Of a stretch of DNA of 64,000 bases, positions 58,741 to 64,000 are shown piece after piece. The number at the start of each line of letters is the position of its first letter. Position 1 is the stretch's first letter. The notes beneath the pieces were generated by a model. That model searched no databases. It was given only the letters and a program-made list of their open reading frames with translations, and was not told where the DNA came from. Origin of the DNA: Agapanthus africanus (Eukaryota > Streptophyta > Magnoliopsida > Asparagales > Amaryllidaceae). Both the position numbers and the translations under genes were made by a program. The stretch spans positions 196,503,739 to 196,567,738 of the forward strand of contig JASDDO010000026.1 in the NCBI GenBank assembly GCA_030015575.1. The letters run 5' to 3'.

Positions 58741-60112
58741 CCCAAGAAAGTGCTAGTGGCTAGTGCAGTGAGCAATGCTATTAACCACCATCAAACCTTA
58801 CCCCCAAAAACGAAAGGACCCCTGCTGTCCTACGATTTCCATCACAATTGGGGATAAGCAAATTAATCGAGCACTTTTGGATCTTGGGTCTAGTGTTAAC
58901 CTGATTCCTTACTCCGTGTACGAACAATTAGGGGTTGGAGAGTTGAAACCCACTCGTTGCACTCTCCAAATGGCTGATCGATCAATCACCTATCCAAGGG
59001 GTCAACTAGAGGATGTGTTGATCAAAGTCGGGGAATTCATATTCCCCGTTGATTTTATCGTTATGGATACACAACCTGTTGTTAACCCAAGAAACCAAAT
59101 TCCGGTGATTCTTGGTCGACCATTTTTGGCCACTTCCAATGCCATAATAAATTGTCGCAATGGCTCCATGACTCTCTCCTTTGGAAAGAGGTCTAGTGAG
59201 TTCAATATTTATAAGATGGGAAGTCTACCCCCCGTACCTAAAAGTAGTACACGAGAAGTTTGCTCTATTCACGAAATCACGCAGGAGGACTGCGAGCTTG
59301 AAAGATTTCTATTTGATGAAAACAGTTTTGACGCCACTAGTGCGTCCCTCCTTGAGCCTACCACCGTTGACACAACCGATGTTGATTATGAATGTTTCAC
59401 TTTTTTGGATGATGACGACTCACAGCCCGAATATGAGTCGTTTGAATTTTTGGATGAGTCAGTCGAACCATCCGAATCGGTTGTTTGCAGTGATTTCGAA
59501 CCTGTGTTAGAGTCCTTTGAGTTCGAGGTAGATTCCGCAATGATTCTTTCGCCTCAGAAATTCGAACTCATGCCCTTGCCGTCTCACCGTAGATATGCTT
59601 ACATAGGTGAGAATGAGACTTTTCCCATTATCATATCATCCTCTCTAGCCTTCGAGCAAGAGAACGCTATTTTAAAAGTCTTACAAGATAGGCGGCAAGT
59701 TTTCAGTTGGACTATGGCGGACATCGAGGAGATCGGTTTCCTCATAAGTGAATATCATACACAATTGATGGATGATGCCATGTCAATAGAGGACCCACAG
59801 GAACAGCTTGGGGGTATTGTGGTAAGACGACTTCCTCCCTTAGAAGTGGAAATACCCCCATTTCTTTTAATTAGGTACGAGAATGCCCACACTGCACTGA
59901 TTGCTGATCATTTACATTCTCGTATCGATGCATCACCATCACCTGTATATTCACCTCCACACCTCCCATTCCATTACTTCTATCTTCCCCAATTCTTTGC
60001 GGACCACCACAACTTATTTTTTCACCCATCAATATTCTTTACTGATAAATTTTTCAAATGGTTGGTGTTGACTTTTGGCCGATGCAAAGTTGGGCAGTAT
60101 TGTCTAACATAG
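58741..60112 (+). pseudogene. Protease region of E1 with an unrelated-looking tail
   Basis: PTISITIGDKQINRALLDLG through RPFLATSNAIIN is an aspartic protease like that of C. An acidic stretch follows, and then, where C continues into RT, text rich in histidine, proline and phenylalanine (HLPFHYFYLPQF) that I cannot assign. The open frame closes just before the first hairpin-PPT module. Confidence 0.82.
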
Positions 60113-60133
60113 TTTAATTGAAGTTTGGGGGAG
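60089..60133 (+). promoter_or_regulatory. Hairpin-PPT module 1 of E1
   Basis: GTTGGGCA-GTAT-TGTCTAAC (60089-60108), a stem that in RNA has eight pairs including two G-U, then AAGTTTGGGGGAG (60121-60133). Confidence 0.6.
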
Positions 60134-60263
60134 GGTCTTTTTGTATATATTTTTGTTTTCTTTTTCTCTAAAAAATAAAAATAAAAATTTCAAAATATTA
60201 AAAATAAAAAAAAATAATAATAAACAGGGGAGTGCCGGTATTTTGACCCTCTTGGTTTAGTAT

Positions 60264-60300
60264 GACAGTGAGGACACTGTCAAGTTCAAGTTTGGGGGTA
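60264..60300 (+). promoter_or_regulatory. Hairpin-PPT module 2 of E1
   Basis: GACAGTG-AGGA-CACTGTC (60264-60281), then AAGTTTGGGGGTA (60288-60300), nearly the same as module 2 of C. Confidence 0.78.
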
Positions 60301-61565
60301 TGCTCGGTACGTCTTCTTCCTTCGCATTCATTTGTACATATTTTTGCATTTGCATACTTATTTGAAAACCTATAAAAATTTGAAAATTTTCAAAAAAAAA
60401 TTATAAATAAATGTATTCAATTTTGGCTAATTGACTAGAGTTTGACAAATAGGTTAACTGGCTAGGAACAACTAGATCTTAGACTTAGTAAATTAAAAAC
60501 CCTAAAAATAACCTTCCTTAAAGTTTAACGGTAGAAAGTATATGCCTTGTAGTTTATTTAGAAATAGGCAAATTTTGGGTTCACTTTTTGGGCTAAGTCG
60601 AAACAAGGGAAGAGTATTAATGTTCTTATTAGAGTATAAGTTTGAAAAATAGTTCCTAACTTAAGTCTAGATTCTGAAAACGTATACCCTACAATTTGCA
60701 CAATCACGCACCTTGAAACTTGGAATAGTAGAGGAGACCTTGAAATGCTCTTGTCTAAAGTCCTTAGTACAATGAAAATGAAAAGAAAAAAAAAGTGAAT
60801 AAAGAAAAAAAATGGACACTGGTTTTTGTGATTACTTAAGGCTGCAAAAATAGAAAAATATTTAGCGAGGGTGCTTCATCACCTAGTGCCTTAGACCAAC
60901 TGGTTTGGGAGTCACTGCTAAAGCCTTGGGTGTTGCAAAGACTAGGAAGTACGCTTTAAAGTGCAAACGCATTTTGTAATCGGTCGTTGGTACCTCAAGA
61001 AGTATTAACGGTCGCATGAAGGATGTGTAAGAAAATTTCATTCACCAACTAATTAGTACTTTGGATAATGGACGAGAGTACGATTGCTTGATTTGAATTT
61101 CCAAGTGTAGGGGTGATCTATACACACACGTAGGGGTATGTGATTGGAATCTAGATAAGAGAAAGGAATGAAGAATAGAACTTGTATCTTTAATAGAGTT
61201 GATAGAAATTCCTAAGTGGAGATAAAACCCTAAAAGGAAAACTTACGAAATGCCGAAAGCTAAGTAGATCTGTAGGATATATATAATCTTAAGTTAAATG
61301 ATGAGGAAGTGTGAAGAATATGGGTGGATAATTTACGAGTCAAAAGATAATAGAATTCCTTGTTAGAAAACCTAATTGGAGAACAAAAATCAATGGGCCA
61401 AATTGATAGGATTTTGTGGGTGTAATCCGCTGAAAACCCTCAGGAGACAACACTCCTCCTACTAGGGACACCTAGAGGTTTAACGGCTTGTTGCACGTGC
61501 TCAGTGCAATCGCGTTTCCCTGCGAAAGTGCGGTTAGTTTTTTTTGTAGAGAATAAAACAATAAG

Positions 61566-61602
61566 TTTGCTCGAGGACGAGCAAAAGATAAGTTTGGGGG
61601 TA
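61566..61602 (+). promoter_or_regulatory. Hairpin-PPT module 3 of E1 (terminal PPT)
   Basis: TTTGCTCG-AGGA-CGAGCAAA (61566-61585), then AAGTTTGGGGGTA (61590-61602), two bases before the LTR. Confidence 0.85.
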
Positions 61603-61604
61603 TT

Positions 61605-62915
61605 TGTTCATAACATAATATTGCATTTTGTATTCCCCATTCTTATGCATTTTACAATAAAAACAGGTGCTTTTGACCCATGTCTGCTACATGTTACAGG
61701 TTACAGGTTCTTGGCGCGAAAACAGTGAAAAACACAAAAGGCGACACAAAAGAAGGATTTTTGACCAACAAATAGGAAGATCTTAGTAAAGCCCAGCAAA
61801 AGAACGGTTCACCATCAAAAAGGCAACAAAAGATCCAAATTTGCAAGAAGACGGTTAGAAGATCCATTGCAAAGTGTTCGCTGAAGATCTGGTATCACTG
61901 AAGAAGCCTAATTGAAAATAGGAATGAAGAACCTGGAAGTCCAAAGAATTATACAGAAGCCCAGAAAAAATAATTAATTGATCTCACTATTGGGCCGCGG
62001 ATCCGCGGCCCAAAGCCCACCAAGGCCGCGGATCCGCGGCTACTTGAAGCCCGTGCGCAAATCAAATTTTACCAAATTTTCGTGACAGCTATGGAAAGAT
62101 TTTCTAGGGGTATATTTGTAACTTTTGACATGCGGTGCAATTGTAAACCCTAGGGTTTCTATGTCCTATAAATAGAACCCAAGACCTTGTAATTTCTCAT
62201 GCCTCTTTTCAATCAATAAAATTCAGATTTTCTGAGAGCAAAATTCAGATCTGTTCTTCTTGTTTGGAGGGAGCCGTCAACTAGTAAGTCTTTTATTTCT
62301 TTTAATTATAATGTCTTCTCATCCCCTAATGAGCGAGTAGTCTCCTCGCTTGTTAGGGTTAGCCTTAAGGAAAGGGTTGAGAGATTAAATCTCTCGCCCC
62401 TTTCAATGCCACCTTCACCTAATGAATTAGAACTTCACGCATACGAGCACAACCGCTCCCTGCGGCATCCTACCCTTCGAGGTAGCGATGAACCGTAGTA
62501 TAAAGGGCCGGTTCCGCGCGTTTTCCGTGAGGGTTAGGATAATTATCAACAAAGGTAGGGTACAAATCTAGAGGAAGAAACATCTTCCCAAAAGATTTGT
62601 ATCCACTTTATTGATAATTAACTTAACATCTAATAGATCTAAAAAAGGAAGGTATTGAAAGCGGTGAGGAAAAATATTAATTTCCAAAAACTTCCCCTAA
62701 TCCTAACCCTAGCAAGATTCTTAATTAGATTAATTAGATCCAGTCTTTAGATTTTTATAAACCTACCAAAACTACAAATAGAATCAACTCGTTAAAACAC
62801 TTTAAAGAAATTTACCCGTCTCTGTGGATCGACCCGTACTCACCGGCTAGCTGCGAAGCGACGCCGTTTCTGATTGCGGTATTAATATTTTTGATCGTAA
62901 AATCTCTACTAATCA
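61605..62915 (+). repeat. LTR shared by E1 and E2
   Basis: TGTTCATAAC...CTAATCA, 1311 bp. The polypurine tract and protease element lie to its left, a primer site and gag to its right, so it is at once the 3' LTR of E1 and the 5' LTR of E2. GC near-palindromes (61992-62040), TATAAATA (62167-62174) and AATAAA (62215-62220) are in the same order as in C. Confidence 0.9.
61992..62040. repeat. Paired GC-rich palindromes in E U3
   Basis: GGGCCGCGGATCCGCGGCCC (61992-62011) is a perfect 20-bp palindrome; GGCCGCGGATCCGCGGC (62024-62040) is its partner. The core is GGATCC instead of C's GGAACC or GGTTCC. They end 127 bases before the TATA box. Confidence 0.93.
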
Positions 62916-62917
62916 AA

Positions 62918-62992
62918 TGGCGCCGTTGCCGGGGATCGAACCCGGTTCACCCGCGTGACAGGCGGGAATACTCACCACTATACTACAACGAA
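62918..62992 (-). tRNA. Nearly complete tRNA-Asp(GUC) sequence at the E2 primer site
   Basis: Read on the minus strand, 75 bases give an entire tRNA-Asp: acceptor 5' side CGTTG, D-arm TAGTATAGTGGTGAGTA, anticodon arm CCCGC-CTGTCAC-GCGGG with anticodon GTC, T-arm CCGGG-TTCGATC-CCCGG, acceptor 3' side CAACGGCG and CCA. The first base is T where the family has G, and the variable region seems to differ at one base. The 3' CCA directly abuts the LTR at the primer position; plant tRNA genes do not encode CCA. So this is most likely a reverse-transcribed copy of the primer tRNA, not a gene. A- and B-box-like sequences (GGTTCGATCCC) are kept, so Pol III transcription toward the LTR is conceivable. 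Confidence 0.88.
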
Positions 62993-63840
62993 TAGTATAA
63001 AAATTTGAAAATTTAGGGGCCTCCCGCCGCGCTTCCGCGCTTTCATTGACACGTCAGCACCTGAAAAATTTTCTGGTTTGATATCTCTCTCTCCTCTCTG
63101 TAATCTCCCATATATCTCTCTGTAAAAAGTTTTCTGCAGGATTTCTTTGCGTAAAGAGTCTTTCTCCCCCTTCTAAATAACAGATCTCTGCAGGTTTCTT
63201 TGCGCCGCGCTTAAAAATTCTGATTGCAAGTGAAATTTTATTTGTTTTGCATAATTTAACCGGATTCTAAGGGGCTATTTGACCAAACTCAGATTGAGTG
63301 GGGATTTCATCACCCTTCCCAGGACCCCAGAAAACACCTAAGCATTTTGCATCAACCACCTTTAATTAAAAAAAGATTAGACTCAGACCTAAGGACAGCG
63401 AGCTCAATAGGAAAAGGACTAGGGTAGGCATCGGCCGTTTATTCTAACCGACATTGCGGTGTCTAGGCTAGTGGTTTTTAATTAGGCCCACTGTAGTGGT
63501 GGTTCCTTCCCACTTACCTGGCCGTATTTGTCCGTGAAGAGGCGGTTTGAGGTCTATTTCTAGCCCTAGTTAGGAGCTATCTAGCAGACCTAGGCGACCC
63601 TAGATCTAGGCCTGATTGTGCATGTGTGGTTGAGTCAGTTGTGTCACGAGTCCGTTTTCAAAAACCTCCTCGCAAAACTCACAAAAATAAAAAAATAAAA
63701 AAAAATAAAAAATCTTTTCAAAACTTGCAACTTGCCGCTAAAGAAACTTGAAACTCACTTCCACCACTTCTTCTCACTGACGTTATCTTACCCCCACATT
63801 CTGTTTTTCTCTTTTTTCTGACTGCACTACCCTTTAGTGT
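62993..63840 (+). other. Non-coding leader of E2
   Basis: A weaker GC motif GCCGCGCTTCCGCGC (63026-63040), text GATTTCATCACCCTTCCCAG shared with C, the short form of the shared leader module (63456-63523), then the gag start. No gene. Confidence 0.78.
63456..63523 (+). other. Shared leader module, E2 copy (short)
   Basis: GCGGTGTCTAGGCTAGTGG, TTTTTAATTAGG, a CCACT-GT-AGTGG stem in place of the GAAA hairpin, then CCCACTTACCTGGCC. It ends about 320 bases before the gag ATG, as in C. Confidence 0.75.
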
Positions 63841-64000
63841 ATGTCATCTTGGACTAGGGATACTAACGCCCGATTAGTCCGTGTTTCGTTGGTACCGACC
63901 AACGAACCCTTCGACGAACCCTTCGTCGACATTCCGTCCACTTCCTTACCTCCACATTCAAATTCTTCTTTCGAAGGTATGTCGGGATTCAACCCCAACG
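63841..64000 (+). pseudogene. Start of E2 gag (cut by window edge)
   Basis: MSSWTRDTNARLVRVSLVPT closely follows the start of C gag, then a proline/serine-rich region and MSGFNPN, also present in C. Only 53 codons are visible. I place it with fossils because the rest cannot be judged. Confidence 0.85.

Larger units (their letters stand above)
57784..61604 (+). mobile_element. Athila-like element E1 (gag-protease only, 5' end missing)
   Basis: Starts within gag, continues through a protease part and a non-coding tail with hairpin-PPT modules, and ends at the LTR at 61605. No RT, RNase H or integrase is present. Protein text is about as close to C as a sister family (DLGSSVNLIPYSVYEQLG against DLGASVNLLPYSVYDQLG). 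A non-autonomous family using C-like enzymes is likely. A few breaks. Confidence 0.88.
60113..61604 (+). other. Non-coding tail of E1
   Basis: 1.5 kb without a credible gene. Polypurine tracts at 60121-60133, 60288-60300 and 61590-61602, each after a hairpin. A block conserved with C lies at 61412-61540. Another partly shared text, CCAACTGGTTTGGG, is at about 60897-60910 (C: 36003-36016). Confidence 0.8.
62916..64000 (+). mobile_element. Athila-like element E2 (5' part, runs off window)
   Basis: Primer site fused to a nearly complete tRNA-Asp sequence, an ~850-bp leader and the start of gag (63841). Gag begins like that of C. Whether E2 has RT and integrase is not visible. Confidence 0.88.

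Noticed and set aside
62918-62992. A functional host tRNA-Asp gene
   Set aside because: The CCA end is in the DNA and abuts the LTR exactly at the primer position, and the first base of the acceptor stem does not pair.

Overview
This window is repetitive plant DNA. About 62 of the 64 kb is LTR retrotransposon sequence, inserted layer within layer, and no intact host gene is visible. A flowering plant is indicated by the initiator-tRNA-Met primer sites (TGGTATCAGAGC) of Ty1/copia elements, the tRNA-Asp primer sites (TGGCGCCGTTGCCGGGGA) of Athila-like Ty3/gypsy elements, WRKY-type W-boxes in one LTR and the overall style of the elements. I cannot name the species.

Layout. Bases 1-6613 are the 5' part of a minus-strand copia element of 'family A' (copy A0; its other end lies left of the window). 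Bases 6614-26223 are a plus-strand copia element of 'family B' (copy B1). A0 sits in B1's 5' LTR with target repeat CAGTG. A second family A copy, A1 (7486-17882, target repeat GTTAG, two 2215-bp LTRs), sits in the same LTR in the opposite orientation. B1 itself sits in the 5' LTR of an old Athila-like element F (26229-26326 plus 38364-39978). F's LTR is also split by a nearly whole Athila-like element C (26327-38358, target repeat CCAAA, LTRs 1574 and 1580 bp). Bases 39979-42007 are the only stretch not clearly an LTR element. A second family B copy, B2 (42008-52129), follows and abuts a third family A copy, A3 (52130-57783), which abuts an Athila-like gag-protease element E1 (57784-61604). 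E1's 3' LTR (61605-62915) also serves as the 5' LTR of a further element, E2, that runs off the right edge.

Relative ages. LTR differences counted by eye are about 19/2215 for A1, 21/1574 for C, 23/993 for B1 and 43/1920 for B2. The nesting order B1 older than A1 agrees with this. At an assumed 1.3e-8 substitutions per site per year the insertions are roughly 0.3, 0.5, 0.9 and 0.9 million years old; F is older.

How the parts relate. Families A and B share LTR ends, primer site and leader layout. B encodes Gag, protease, integrase, RT and RNase H. All three A copies share the same decayed gag-pol, yet A1 inserted recently, so A looks like a non-autonomous family moved by B-like proteins. E1 has gag and protease parts without RT or integrase and may depend on C-like proteins.

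The most interesting signals are non-coding: (1) a ~100-bp leader module found in both copia (A, B) and gypsy (C, E) elements, with 44 of 45 bases identical between B1 and C; (2) paired GC-rich near-palindromes at fixed places in unrelated families; (3) an almost complete tRNA-Asp sequence, including CCA, at the E2 primer site; (4) three hairpin-plus-polypurine-tract modules downstream of the coding region in both C and E1; (5) a hairpin repeated three times in each copia leader, with sequence variants largely matched within each element.
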